A stretch of DNA of 64,000 bases from PALSA-612 sp963711315 (lineage in GTDB: Bacteria; Actinomycetota; Thermoleophilia; Gaiellales; Gaiellaceae), in assembly GCA_963711315.1 (NCBI GenBank), contig CAVQDQ010000003.1, forward strand, positions 186,001 to 250,000, given 5' to 3'. Below the pieces are notes generated by a model. It saw nothing but the letters and a program-made list of their open reading frames with translations, did no database searches and was not told the origin of the DNA. A program made the position numbers and the translations under genes. Shown here piece after piece: positions 7,556 through 16,553 of this stretch. How positions within the stretch are numbered: the first letter of the stretch is position 1; every line of letters begins with the position of its first letter.

Positions 7556-8765
7556 GGTCGTCAGCCGCGCGACGAAGAACGCCGGCCATCCCGTGAACGT
7601 GCGGGAGCGTGAGCAGGTACTCGGGCCGCCTGGGGTGGCGAAACCTGGGCCACTCAGCGCCGAGGTCTTCCACCGCCAGGCCCGACGCATCGACGATCGC
7701 CTCGTTCTCGTCCGTGTTGATCGTGCAGACGGAATAGACAATCGTGCCACCGGGCTTGACGCGCGCGACGGCCGCACGCAGGAGGGCGAGCTGTAGGTCG
7801 GGCAGCGGCTCGGCTCGCCAGCGGAGATCCGGTCGCTGATTCAGCACGCCGAGCCCCGAGCAAGGGGCGTCGACGAGCGCTCTGTCGAACCCGGTCAAGT
7901 CGGCCGGCAAGTCCAGCGCGTCCGCGCAGACGACGCGAACGTTCGTAGCGCCAAGCCGGGCCACGTTCTCCTCGAGCTCGCGGGCCCGACCCGGATGCTT
8001 GTCGACCGCGACGACCTCGCCTGCCAGCTGCGTCGCCTTGCCACCGGGCGCGGCGCAGAGGTCGAGCGTCCGTTCCCCATCGCGAGAGCCAACTGCGAGC
8101 CCGGCAAGAGCCGATCCCCTGCTCTGCGGCCAGACACGACCCTCTGCGAGTGCCACCGGGTCCACACGCTGTACCCGGAGCACGCCCGGCACGTCAGTCT
8201 GCTCGCCGTCGAGCTCGCCGCGAACGACCCTAACCGTCGTCTCCGGCGGCTCGTTCTGGGCGTTCATGAGCGCAATCGCCTGATCCCAACCCAGGTCACG
8301 TTCCCAGACCTCGGCGACCCAGTCGGGGTACGAGAGCTTCAGCGGGCCTTCCGGCAGCGAGTCGATGAGCTCTCGCAGCCCCTCCGAGAGACGGCGCATG
8401 ACGGCATTCGTGAACGCCACGGCGCGCTCGAGGTGCGCGCGGCGGACGAGCTCGACGCTCTCGTTCACCGCTGCGTGGCTGGGCACAGCGTCGAGGTACG
8501 CGAGCTGGTACGCGCCGATCCGTAGCGCGGCCAGAACGGGCGCATCGAGCTTGCGTACGGGACGGCGGCCCAGAGTCTCGATGCCGTGATCAAGCGTGCG
8601 AACGCGCTGCACGGTCCCGTAGGCGATGCGCTGAGCTAGCGCGCGATCGCGCTCGTCGAGCGACTCCGCGGCGGTGGCGAATGCACGGTCCGCATACGCC
8701 TCGTGCTCGAACACGCGTCGCACGACCTCGTACGCCGCGCGCCGGGCGGGTGAAACAGTGCTCAC
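7553..8765 (-). CDS. rsmB: 16S rRNA (cytosine-C5)-methyltransferase RsmB, one frameshift
   Basis: The N-terminal NusB-like domain (ARRAAYEVVRRVFEHEAYAD, AFTNAVMRRLSEG) is followed by a SAM-dependent methyltransferase: TLDLCAAPGGKATQLAG, VDAPCSGLGVLNQRPDL with the catalytic-region Cys, and YSVCTINTDENEAIV. It methylates C967-type cytosines of 16S rRNA. The GTG start overlaps the fmt stop as GTGA. Near 7581 one extra base shifts the frame; removing it restores the normal ending FFVARLTT and the stop at 7553. The break is at the last ten codons and is probably a sequence error. Confidence 0.88.
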
Positions 8766-9560
8766 GACCGCAGGCCGCGAAGGAAGTCGTCGTACGCCAT
8801 GCGCAGGCGCCCCTCGGCCTGGACGACCTCGGGCACCAGGCGCCCGTTCCTCCACTTTGGCCTTCCAGATGGTCATGCGACGGCCGTCCAGGTCGGTCCG
8901 GGCGCCGATGTGCGGTGACAAGGCGCGGATGCGGCGCAGGCTCTCCTCCGGCGGTGCCTCTGGATCAAGCTCGCGATCGGCGGCGGAGAGCTTCTCGGCG
9001 TAGGTCATGCCCTCGTCCGGCTGGGGACTGAAGCTTGGTTCGACGAGCGCCTGCTCCAGCAGGTCGGTGGCGACGGCGGCCGCCTGCTCGTACACGGCCC
9101 CGGCATCATCGTCGGGGGCGATCGGGAACGCCTGCTGCGCCGCGATCGGGCCGGCGTCGAGCTCCTCGACAAGCTTGATGATCGTCACGCCGGTCTCGGC
9201 GTCGCCCGCCATGATGGCGCGCTCGACGGGCGCCGCTCCGCGCCACCGGGGCAGCAGTGACGGGTGGACGTTGAGCCAGAGATGTCGGTCGAGGAGCGCC
9301 GGGGGGACGATGGCCCCGTAGGCACACGTAACGATCAGGTTCGAGGGCAGGTCGATCCTCTCGTCGAGGCGCTCCGGCTGCAGCACCGGAATGCCGAGCC
9401 GCTCGGCCGCGACCTTCGCGGGCGTCGCGTCGAGTTGCCGGCCGCGGCCGGCAGGACGATCCGGGCGTGTCAGGCAGAACGAGATCTCGTGCCGTGCTGA
9501 GAGGCGCTCGAGGACGTCCGCACCGAAAGGTGCCGTCGCGGCGAACCCGATGGGAGCCAT
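8762..9560 (-). CDS. fmt: Methionyl-tRNA formyltransferase, one frameshift
   Basis: It formylates initiator Met-tRNA and lies directly after def, which removes the formyl group. Visible motifs are IGFAATAPFGADVLERL, CLTRPDRPAGRGRQL, LNVHPSLLPRWRGAAPVERA (catalytic Asn/His region) and ETGVTIIKLVEELDAGPI. In the C-terminal OB domain the frame breaks near 8851 after KAKVE. Deleting one base gives the standard ending GRLVPEVVQAEGRLRMAYDD and a stop at 8762 that overlaps rsmB. As it stands the frame runs on into rsmB, creating an artificial fusion. The ATG at 9560 is 2 bp after the def stop. Confidence 0.9.
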
Positions 9561-9561
9561 T

Positions 9562-10167
9562 TCAGATGCGGGCGGCGGGTACCGGCCTGCGACGCAAGGT
9601 GGCCATGGCCTCTCGCCGGGCCTCATCCGTCGCGCGGTCGATCATGAGCACGCCGTCCAGGTGGTCGAGCTCGTGCTGGGCCGCGCGAGCCGCAAAACCC
9701 TCGAGCTCGAGGGAGACAGGCGCCCCGGTGGGATCCTTCGCGGACACCGTCACCGTGGTCGGCCGCTCGACCGGCACGAGCAAGCCCTGGAGGGAGAGGC
9801 AGCCTTCGTCATCCGTTTCCAGCTCTTCGCCGTGCGCGACGAGCTCGGGGTTGACGAGCGCCACGGTCTCGCCCTCGTCCGTCGTGCGCATGACGAACAC
9901 GCGTCGCAGCACGCCAACCTGCGTCGCGGCGAGGCCCGCCCCGGCAGCGCCCTCCATGATCGCCGTCAGGCGCTGCACGAGCTGGTCGAGCTCGCCGTCG
10001 AACGACTCGACCTCCTTCGCCTGCATGCGGAGAACAGGATCCGGGTACTGGCGGATCTGCGCGATCGCGACGAGCTTCCGAGCTTCGCGCTCGGGATCCG
10101 GTTGTTCCTCCTCCTCTTCGCCTGCCTCGGCCTCGTCGGCCGGCACTATGTCTGGCTCGGTCGCCAC
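9562..10167 (-). CDS. def: Peptide deformylase
   Basis: This 201-residue protein has the three metalloenzyme motifs of deformylase: GAGLAATQ (motif I), EGCLSL (motif II, zinc Cys) and QHELDHLDG (motif III, HExxH). It removes the formyl group from nascent proteins. An N-terminal stretch of about 30 residues is strongly acidic (GEEEEEQPDPERE) and is not part of the enzyme fold. The gene heads a def-fmt-rsmB operon with its own leaderless-type promoter (TACACT, 6 nt before the GTG). Confidence 0.95.
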   Translation of the reverse strand: MATEPDIVPADEAEAGEEEEEQPDPEREARKLVAIAQIRQYPDPVLRMQAKEVESFDGELDQLVQRLTAIMEGAAGAGLAATQVGVLRRVFVMRTTDEGETVALVNPELVAHGEELETDDEGCLSLQGLLVPVERPTTVTVSAKDPTGAPVSLELEGFAARAAQHELDHLDGVLMIDRATDEARREAMATLRRRPVPAARI

Positions 10168-10173
10168 GGCGCC

Positions 10174-10179
10174 AGTGTA
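10174..10179 (-). promoter_or_regulatory. Putative -10 box of the def-fmt-rsmB operon
   Basis: TACACT on the minus strand, 6 nt before the def GTG start, no Shine-Dalgarno sequence. Confidence 0.5.
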
Positions 10180-10256
10180 CTCCGCGGTCTCGGGGCCACC
10201 CCATGCCTCCTCCCGATTTCAGCGTACTGAGGAAGTTCGTGCTCGTGTGTGCCAAG

Positions 10257-10278
10257 ACTGCGACAAATTCGTCGCAGT
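10257..10278. repeat. 22-bp inverted repeat between priA and def
   Basis: Perfect 8-bp arms ACTGCGAC and GTCGCAGT flank the 6-nt centre AAATTC. It lies just past the priA stop and about 80 bp upstream of the def promoter. It could be a weak terminator hairpin for priA, although no T-run follows, or a protein-binding palindrome. Nothing else is visible in the 121-bp gap. Confidence 0.5.
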
Positions 10279-10288
10279 GGGACGCCGT

Positions 10289-12211
10289 CTAGAAGCTCTG
10301 CGGATCGACGTCGACCGACGCCGACAGGCCGGCCTTGCGCATCGACGTCGACGCAGCCGCCAGCCATCTACCCGCCTGCCCGGCCACACCGCGCGGCGAG
10401 CCTGTCTTCGCGATCAACTGGGCGCGGTACCGGCCGCGGAGACGCAGCAGCGGGGCAGGCCCGACGATGTCCTCACTCGCCAGACGGGACTTGAGCTCCG
10501 TGAGCGCACGCAACGGGCCATCTGCCGAACGCCCGGAGACGAGCACGCGGACGACGTGACGAAAAGGCGGATAGCCGAGCGCCTCTCGCCGCTCGAGCTC
10601 CGCCGCCAAGAATCCGGCCACATCGTGACGCGCCGCGAACGCGAGTGCGGAGGCATCCGGCTGAAACGTCTGCACGATCACACGGCCCGGCGCGTCGCGC
10701 CCGGAGCGACCGGCCAGCTGCGTAACGAGCTGGAACGTCCGTTCCTCGGCACGGAAGTCCGGCAACCCGAGACCGAGGTCCGCGTCCACGACTGCCGCCA
10801 GCTCGACACCGGCGAAGTGATGACCCTTGGCGACCATCTGCGTGCCGAGCAAGACTGCGCCTTCCGTGCGCCGGAAGCGCTCGAGCGCTGCCGCCAGCGC
10901 CGCCGGTTTCGATGCAGTGTCCGCGTCTAGCCGGATGCGCTCGAGCCCCGGCACGAGCCGTGCCAGCTCCGACTCGAGTTTCTGCGTACCGGCGCCGATC
11001 CGCATCAGCTCGGGCGAGCCGCAAGCGCCGCAGAGCTCGGGCGCGGTTCGAGACCGTCCGCAGTGATGGCACCGCAACACGTCGTCGCGATGAAGGACGA
11101 GCGCGACGTCACAGTCCTCGCAGCGAATCGTCGCGCCACAGGACCGGCAATGGACGGCCGGCGCAACTCCGCGGCGGTTGAGAAGAACGATCGCGCGCCT
11201 CCGGCGCTCGGCGACGCCCTCCAGGGCGGCGACGAGTTCGCCGGACAACGGGTACGCCGCCTCTCGGCGCATGTCGACGATGCGCACGCCGGGCAGCTCT
11301 ACTCCCAACCTGCTGCCGAGCTCGAGCCTCTCGAGCCTCGCCCAGCTCTCGGGCCGGGGTGTCGCGCTCCCGTAGACGGCAACGGCCCCCTCGAGCGCCG
11401 CCCGCTTCGCCGCCACGGTGCGCGCGTCATAACGTGGATCGGACTCTTGCTTGTAGGAAGAGTCGTGCTCCTCGTCTACGCAGACGACGCCGAGGCTGCG
11501 GACTGGAGCGAAGATCGCGGAGCGCGCGCCGACGACGATGCGCGCCTCGCCGGCCGCGATCCGCTCGCGCTCGTCACGGCGCTCGGCTTCCGTCAGGCCC
11601 GAGTGGATCACCGCCACGAGCTCACCAAAGCGGGCGCGGAACCGCCCGACGGTCTGTGGTGTGAGCGCGATCTCGGGGACGAGCACGATCGCGTCTCTTC
11701 CGCGCTCCAACGCAGCCGCGCACGCGCGCAGGTAGACCTCGGTCTTGCCGCTGCCCGTCTCGCCGTGCAGGAGGAAGTGGCCGCCGCCGGCCGCCATCGA
11801 TTCCTCGATGCGCCCGAGCGCCACCTCCTGTGGCGGGCTCAGCGCGATCGGCGGGCCCTCTCCGGTCAGCGCGTAGGACTCGGCCGGCCGGCGCCGCTCA
11901 CCTCGCCGCGCCCGAAGCGGCGGCGCGACGAGCGCGAGCGCGCGTGCTGGCGTCGAGCCGTAGTACTCGGCTATCCACAGCGCGAGATCGACGAGCGCGG
12001 TCGACACCTCGTCGACGACGCCGGAGACAGGCACGGTCCGGACGCCCTCGGGCGCCGACGACTCCTCCCCCACCACGACTCCGCGGACGCGCGAGCGCCC
12101 CAGCGGGATCGAGACCACGGCTCCCTTGCCCACGCCCTCCTCGACCTCGTACGTGAACGGCCGCGCGAGCGCACGGGTAGTGACGAGCGGGTAGACCGAT
12201 GCATACCGCAC
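10289..12211 (-). CDS. priA: Primosomal protein N' (replication restart helicase PriA)
   Basis: This 640-residue PriA has an N-terminal 3' DNA-binding domain, then helicase motifs: LLHGETGSGKTEVYL (Walker A), VCVDEEHDSSYKQ (DEEH box) and a C-terminal QLAGRSGRDAPG. Between them is the zinc-binding segment with four CxxC-type pairs (CRSCGATIRCEDC, CHHCGRSRTAPELCGACG). Length is near the lower family range. Unlike the degenerate PriA of many actinobacteria, the Walker A Lys and DEEH box are intact, so helicase activity is likely. The GTG start follows a TAAGGT box by 6 nt. Confidence 0.93.
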   Translation of the reverse strand: MRYASVYPLVTTRALARPFTYEVEEGVGKGAVVSIPLGRSRVRGVVVGEESSAPEGVRTVPVSGVVDEVSTALVDLALWIAEYYGSTPARALALVAPPLRARRGERRRPAESYALTGEGPPIALSPPQEVALGRIEESMAAGGGHFLLHGETGSGKTEVYLRACAAALERGRDAIVLVPEIALTPQTVGRFRARFGELVAVIHSGLTEAERRDERERIAAGEARIVVGARSAIFAPVRSLGVVCVDEEHDSSYKQESDPRYDARTVAAKRAALEGAVAVYGSATPRPESWARLERLELGSRLGVELPGVRIVDMRREAAYPLSGELVAALEGVAERRRRAIVLLNRRGVAPAVHCRSCGATIRCEDCDVALVLHRDDVLRCHHCGRSRTAPELCGACGSPELMRIGAGTQKLESELARLVPGLERIRLDADTASKPAALAAALERFRRTEGAVLLGTQMVAKGHHFAGVELAAVVDADLGLGLPDFRAEERTFQLVTQLAGRSGRDAPGRVIVQTFQPDASALAFAARHDVAGFLAAELERREALGYPPFRHVVRVLVSGRSADGPLRALTELKSRLASEDIVGPAPLLRLRGRYRAQLIAKTGSPRGVAGQAGRWLAAASTSMRKAGLSASVDVDPQSF

Positions 12212-12217
12212 CGGCCC

Positions 12218-12223
12218 ACCTTA
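12218..12223 (-). promoter_or_regulatory. Putative -10 box of priA
   Basis: TAAGGT on the minus strand, 6 nt before the priA GTG, lying immediately after the stop of the ZIP transporter gene. Confidence 0.45.
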
Positions 12224-12226
12224 GGG

Positions 12227-13072
12227 CTAGCCGCCGACGGCCTCGAGAACGAAGTCAGTGGCGAACCCGAGGAAGAGGCCGCCCAGCAACGCCCAGGACA
12301 CGAGCAGCTTGTGCCCGAGCTGGCGGTTGACGTTGGCGAGCTCGATGATGACGTAGAGGATCGAGCCGGCGGCCAGCGCCAGGAACGCGACCGAGAGCGC
12401 GTCGCTCGTCCAGGCCTGACCGATGAGCGTGCCGAGGAACGTCGGGCCGCCGCCGATGACTCCGAGCAGGAACAAGAAGCGCCAGGTCGGCCGCTCCGCG
12501 GAGCCGGAGAGCGGAGCGACGATGCCGAAGCCCTCGGTCGCGTTGTGGAGGGCAAACCCGATCACGAGCGTCAGCGCGAGCGTCACCTCGTCGGCGGCCG
12601 CCGACTGTCCGATGGCGAGGCCCTCGGAGAAGTTGTGGAGGCCGATGCCGGTAGCGATCATCAGTGCGAGCCAGGCTGCGGACGTCAGACCGACAGGGCG
12701 GCCCGCTTCGAACTCGGCCGCCGATGCAGCACCCGGGCCGAGCATGTTCTTGCGCCGTTTGGCACCGATCCAACCGTCGTAGTAGACGAGGCTCAAGAGC
12801 CCGGCGGCCGCGCCGAGAGCGAACAGCGCTGCCAGCCACGTGAACTCGAGCCACGAGCCGCCTGCGTCCACAGCCTCATCCAACGCCTCTTCCACCGGCA
12901 CGATCCCGTGGGCCAGCACGTCGTAGAGCAGGAAGAGGAGAATGCCCGTCGCCATGCCGCTCAGGGCCGCCTTGAGGCGTACGTCGGGGGAGCGAAGCCG
13001 CCCCAGCGGAAGGCCGATGAAGATCGTCAGGCCGGCAAGGGCGCCGAGTACGAGGATCTGCGTCGAGCTCAA
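12227..13072 (-). CDS. ZIP family divalent metal transporter
   Basis: This 281-residue membrane protein has about eight hydrophobic segments and the two ZIP metal-site helices: IATGIGLHNFSEGLAIG (HNFSEG) and LVIGFALHNATEGFGI (HNATEG). ZIP proteins import Zn, Mn or Fe. Between segments 3 and 4 lies a charged loop at about residues 105-120. It is divergent from a DtxR/MntR-type regulator, and an 18-bp palindrome lies 24 bp upstream of its start. The start is TTG with an AAAGGA Shine-Dalgarno sequence upstream. Metal specificity is not determinable, but the regulator suggests Mn or Fe. Confidence 0.9.
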   Translation of the reverse strand: MSSTQILVLGALAGLTIFIGLPLGRLRSPDVRLKAALSGMATGILLFLLYDVLAHGIVPVEEALDEAVDAGGSWLEFTWLAALFALGAAAGLLSLVYYDGWIGAKRRKNMLGPGAASAAEFEAGRPVGLTSAAWLALMIATGIGLHNFSEGLAIGQSAAADEVTLALTLVIGFALHNATEGFGIVAPLSGSAERPTWRFLFLLGVIGGGPTFLGTLIGQAWTSDALSVAFLALAAGSILYVIIELANVNRQLGHKLLVSWALLGGLFLGFATDFVLEAVGG

Positions 13073-13095
13073 GGCGAGGTGGTCCTTTCAATCGA

Positions 13096-13113
13096 TGTAA
13101 GGTCTGCCTTACA
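13096..13113. promoter_or_regulatory. Putative DtxR/MntR-type operator between the ZIP gene and its regulator
   Basis: A perfect palindrome with arms TGTAAGG and CCTTACA around TCTG. It lies in the divergent region, 24 bp before the ZIP start. A TATATT box (13126-13131) lies just to its right and could serve the regulator gene. Size and position suit a metal-dependent repressor, and the adjacent dtxR-like gene is the obvious candidate to bind it. Confidence 0.65.
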
Positions 13114-13166
13114 CGAGGCCAGGACTATATTGCCATCGAGCGCGCGGCGTCAAGCGAGAGGTGGAG

Positions 13167-13844
13167 ATGGCGGGTCACTCGGTCGACGACTACCTGGAGA
13201 CGATCTACTTCCTGGCTTTCCCGATCGGCGAGTACCACCCGTCCACCGGGTCATCGGCCATCGCGGCGCGCGTCGCGGAGATGCTCGGTGTCTCCCGCGC
13301 CTCCGCAGGCGAGATGCTGAAGCGCCTGGAGGCTGAAGGCCTCGTGGAGCGCGGGGAGCAGAAAGAGGCGATCCTCACCGACGCCGGCATCGAACGCGCC
13401 GAGAAGGTCGTCCGCAAGCACCGCATCATCGAGCGCTTCCTCACCGACTTCATGGGCTACACGCCGGAGGAGTCCCACGTCCAGGCTGACGAGCTCGGGG
13501 ACACGTTCACGGACGACATGATCGAGCGCATCAACGAGCGGCTCGGCCGCCCGGACCGTTGCCCCCACGGCTGGCCGGTGGACACCGCCGTCGAGCACGC
13601 GGAGAACCAGGAGCTCATCTCGCTGTCCGGGCTCGAGCAAGGGCAGCGAGCGACCGTCGTGAGGCTGGCCGAGCACGATGGCGAGCTCCTCCACTGGTTC
13701 TACTCGGAAGGGCTCGTCCCGGGATCGACTGTCGACGTCCGCTCGGTCCACGGCCCCTCGGGCCATATGGCGGTGACGGTGGACGGCGTCGAACGAGCCG
13801 TCGGCGAGGCAGCCGCCGAGGGCCTCTTCGTGCGGCCGCACTGA
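13167..13844 (+). CDS. DtxR/MntR-family metal-dependent transcriptional regulator
   Basis: This ~225-residue protein has an N-terminal winged helix (VDDYLETIYFL, IAARVAEMLGVSRASAGEMLKRL). A dimerisation/metal domain follows (HRIIERFLTDFMGYTPEESHVQAD, DRCPHGWPVD), then a C-terminal FeoA/SH3-like domain (FYSEGLVPGSTVDV). With bound Mn or Fe such proteins repress uptake genes. The ATG at 13167 sits 5 nt after GAGAGG; a GTG at 13161 is an alternative. The gene is divergent from a ZIP transporter across a palindrome and is followed at 10 bp by an ABC cassette, probably in one transcript. Confidence 0.9.
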   Translation: MAGHSVDDYLETIYFLAFPIGEYHPSTGSSAIAARVAEMLGVSRASAGEMLKRLEAEGLVERGEQKEAILTDAGIERAEKVVRKHRIIERFLTDFMGYTPEESHVQADELGDTFTDDMIERINERLGRPDRCPHGWPVDTAVEHAENQELISLSGLEQGQRATVVRLAEHDGELLHWFYSEGLVPGSTVDVRSVHGPSGHMAVTVDGVERAVGEAAAEGLFVRPH

Positions 13845-13854
13845 TCATCGCGCC

Positions 13855-14757
13855 GTGACACCGGTGATCTCGGCACGCGGGCTGACCAAGCGCTACGGCA
13901 GCACCGTCGCGCTCTCGAGCCTCGACGCGGAGATCGGTACCGGCATCACGGGCCTGCTCGGCTCGAACGGTGCCGGGAAGACGACGTTTCTCTCGCTCGT
14001 CCTCGGGCTCCGCATGCGAGACGGCGGGGAGCTCACCGTGCTCGGCCGCGACCCGACGGTGGCCGGAATCGAGACGCGCATCCGCATCGGCTACGCGCCT
14101 GAGCACCACGACCTGCCTCCCGAGCTGACGGCGGCCGACTTCGTGCGCCATCTCGGCGAGATGCACCTCTTGCCGGCGCGCACGGCGATGCAGCGCTCGA
14201 ACGACGCGCTGTGGCTCGTCGGGCTCGGCGAGGAGCGTTTCAGGCCCGCGGCGACGATGTCCACGGGCGAACGACAGCGCGTGAAGCTCGCGGCGGCCAT
14301 CGCCCACGATCCCGAGCTGGTCCTGCTCGACGAGCCCACGGACGGCCTCGATCCCGTGCAGCGCACCGAGATGCTCGACCTCATCCGCCGCATCGGCACC
14401 GAGTTCGGCATGCACATCGTCGTCTCGTCCCATCACCTCGAGGAAGTCGAGCGGATCTGCGACGCCGTGGTCATCGTGGAAGGAGGCACGGTCGTGCGGG
14501 AGGGTCGCCTCGACGAACTGCGGCGCGGCCCCGAGGGGCTCGTCGTGGAGGTGGACGACAAAGCCGAAGAGCTCGCGGCGCTGCTGGCGACCCAGGGGCT
14601 CACCGCAACGGTCGACGGAGCCGTCGTGCTCGTCAGCGGAGAGGACGGCATGTACGACGCCGTGCGCGACGCAGTGGCCGAGCTCGGCGTCGGGTTGCGA
14701 CGCCTCGAGCCGCGCGGGCGGACGCTCGAAGACGTCTACCTCGGAGCCGGTGCGTGA
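13855..14757 (+). CDS. ABC transporter ATP-binding protein (first pair)
   Basis: This 300-residue ATPase has Walker A GSNGAGKTT, signature MSTGERQRVKLA (STGER in place of LSGGQ), Walker B LVLLDEPTDGLDP, and the switch His in SSHHLEE. A ~70-residue C-terminal extension ends in the ARTLEDVYL-type tail of ABC-2 exporters. It pairs with the next gene, whose GTG overlaps its stop as GTGA. The gene starts with GTG 10 bp after the DtxR-type regulator. The substrate is unknown; co-transcription with a metal regulator hints at metal-linked export. Confidence 0.9.
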   Translation: MTPVISARGLTKRYGSTVALSSLDAEIGTGITGLLGSNGAGKTTFLSLVLGLRMRDGGELTVLGRDPTVAGIETRIRIGYAPEHHDLPPELTAADFVRHLGEMHLLPARTAMQRSNDALWLVGLGEERFRPAATMSTGERQRVKLAAAIAHDPELVLLDEPTDGLDPVQRTEMLDLIRRIGTEFGMHIVVSSHHLEEVERICDAVVIVEGGTVVREGRLDELRRGPEGLVVEVDDKAEELAALLATQGLTATVDGAVVLVSGEDGMYDAVRDAVAELGVGLRRLEPRGRTLEDVYLGAGA

Positions 14758-15632
14758 GCACAGGACAGGACGCTCAGCTCTTCGACCTCGGCTACCGCGC
14801 ATACGACGGTGTGCGCAGGCGGCCGGCGGCCGCAATGTTCACGCTCGGAGTCTTCACGGCCAAGCGCATCCTCGGCATCGGGCGAGGCGGGCGCCACAAG
14901 GTGCTGCCGGCGATCACGCTGGTGATCGCGTTTGTCCCCGCCTTTATCTCGGTTGCAGTCGCCGGGCTTGCAGACGCCGTCGCCGAGAACGACCTCATCT
15001 CGTACGGCGACTACGGGTTCTTCACGGGAAGCGCGCTCGTCCTCTTTGCTGCCTTGCTGGCGCCCGAGGCGCTCTGCACAGACCGCCGCTCAGGCCTGCT
15101 CGGCCTCTACCTCGCCGGACCGCTCGACCGCACGCGCTACCTCGCCGCGAAGTGGGCGGCCGTGTTCGCCGTCATGCTCCTGATCACGGTCGGCCCATTG
15201 CTCTTCGTGCTCATCAGCTTCCTCGTCGGCGGCTACGGCCCGAGCATCGGGGAGACGCCGAAGCAGCTCCTCCAGATCGTCGCCTCCGGCATCGTCATCG
15301 CGCTGCTGTACACGGCGCTCTCCATGGCCGTGTCGAGCTTCACGACGCGACGCGCGGCTGCCGCCATCGCCACGGTGCTCGTGCTGATCGTGCCTGCTTC
15401 GATCATCCGCCCGGCAATCGACAGCGCCGGCGCGCCGAACGAGCTCGACCTGCTGAGCTTCCCGCTCGTCGTGGGCGATCTCTCCTACCGGATCTTCGGC
15501 GAGGACCCCGAAGACGGAGGCCCAGTCGAGAAGCTCTCTACCGGCATCGTCACGCTTGGCTTCTTCGCCACCGTGATCGCCTGCCTCGGCATCTGCTGGC
15601 TCCGCTACCGGCGATTGGAGGACGTCAAGTGA
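14754..15632 (+). CDS. ABC-2 type permease (first pair)
   Basis: This 292-residue protein has a short cytoplasmic N terminus (LFDLGYRAYDGVRRRP) and about six hydrophobic segments, including VLPAITLVIAFVPAFISVAV, GIVIALLYTALSMAV and a final FFATVIACLGICWL. It is typical of ABC-2 exporter subunits. The GTG start at 14754 overlaps the preceding ATPase; a longer open frame upstream is an arginine-rich shadow. It overlaps the next ATPase by GTGA, so all four genes are translationally coupled. Confidence 0.85.
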   Translation: MSTGQDAQLFDLGYRAYDGVRRRPAAAMFTLGVFTAKRILGIGRGGRHKVLPAITLVIAFVPAFISVAVAGLADAVAENDLISYGDYGFFTGSALVLFAALLAPEALCTDRRSGLLGLYLAGPLDRTRYLAAKWAAVFAVMLLITVGPLLFVLISFLVGGYGPSIGETPKQLLQIVASGIVIALLYTALSMAVSSFTTRRAAAAIATVLVLIVPASIIRPAIDSAGAPNELDLLSFPLVVGDLSYRIFGEDPEDGGPVEKLSTGIVTLGFFATVIACLGICWLRYRRLEDVK

Positions 15633-16553
15633 GCATTGACGCTCGCGTGGCGGCCGAGGGCGTCTCCAAGTGGTTCGGAGCGAAGGTCGCGGTCTCCGAG
15701 GTGAGCTTCGAGGTCGGTGTTGGCATGACCGCGCTGCTCGGGCCCAACGGCGCCGGCAAGTCCACCATGCTGCGGATGCTCTGCCGGGCTCGCGCAGCCG
15801 TCGCGGGGCACGGTACGAGTGCTCGGGAGGGATCCACGGGCAGATACGGAGGCCTCGCGCTCCATCGGCCTCGTGCCGCAGCAGGAGAGCGTGTTCGAGC
15901 GGCTGACGGCGCGCGAGTTCGTCGGCCTGATTGCGAAGCTCCAGGGGCTCCGGCAACCCGACGCCGAGGCGGCACGCGTGCTCGCAGTGGTCGAGCTCGA
16001 CCCTGACGACCGGCGCAAGCTCACGACATACTCGAGAGGGATGCGTCAGCGCGTCAAGCTCGCGCAGGCGCTCATTCACGACCCGCCGGTGCTGCTGCTG
16101 GACGAGCCGCTGACCGGCCTCGACCCGCGCCAGCGTGCCAGCATGGTGGAGCTGTTTCGGAGCCTCGGCAACGAAGGCCGGTGCGTGATCGTCTCGAGCC
16201 ACGTGCTCGAAGAGGTGGAGCGGCTCGGCTCGCGGGTGCTCGTCATGTCGCAGGGTAGGCTCGCGGCGACGGGCGACTTCCACGAGCTGCGTGCGCTGAT
16301 GGACGACCGGCCGCTGCGAGTGCGGGTTCGCACCGACCGGCCACGGGAGCTGGCGGCGGCGCTCGTGCAGTCCGGCACCGCGGTCGGCATCAGGCTGGAC
16401 GGAGACGACGTGCTGGAGCTCGACACGCCCGACGCGAAGGCACTGGCGCACGCGATCGCGCCTACTGCGCGCGACCTCGGCGCCCGCTTGCTCGAGGTGA
16501 AGTCGCTCGATGCGGACCTCGAAGGAGTCTTTCGCTACGTGGTGCAGCGGTGA
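15629..16553 (+). CDS. ABC transporter ATP-binding protein (second pair), one frameshift
   Basis: A GTG start at 15629 (GTGA overlap) opens an ABC ATPase: GVSKWFGAKVAVSEVSFEV and Walker A GPNGAGKST. Near 15784 one extra C breaks the frame. Removing it gives MLCGLAQPSRGTVRVLGRD and continues into the downstream frame with YSRGMRQRVKLA (signature), VLLLDEPLTGLDP (Walker B) and SSHVLEEVE (switch). The C terminus has the SLDADLEGVFRYV tail. After correction the length is about 307 residues. The break looks like a sequence error because both halves are well conserved. Confidence 0.85.

Noticed and set aside
544..7612. Long open frames on the plus strand opposite fakA, ribBA, ribD and others
   Set aside because: They are rich in Arg, Pro, Ala and His, lack start signals and match the GC-rich third-position pattern of antisense shadows.
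7544..7620. FMN riboswitch ahead of the riboflavin operon
   Set aside because: The -10-like box lies 6 nt before the ribD start, and the upstream sequence is rsmB coding. No RFN element conserved segments are visible.
6897..9626. A 909-residue open frame joining Fmt and RsmB
   Set aside because: It arises because a one-base insertion near 8851 shifts fmt into the rsmB frame. Removing the base restores separate genes with a normal GTGA overlap, so this is not a real fusion.
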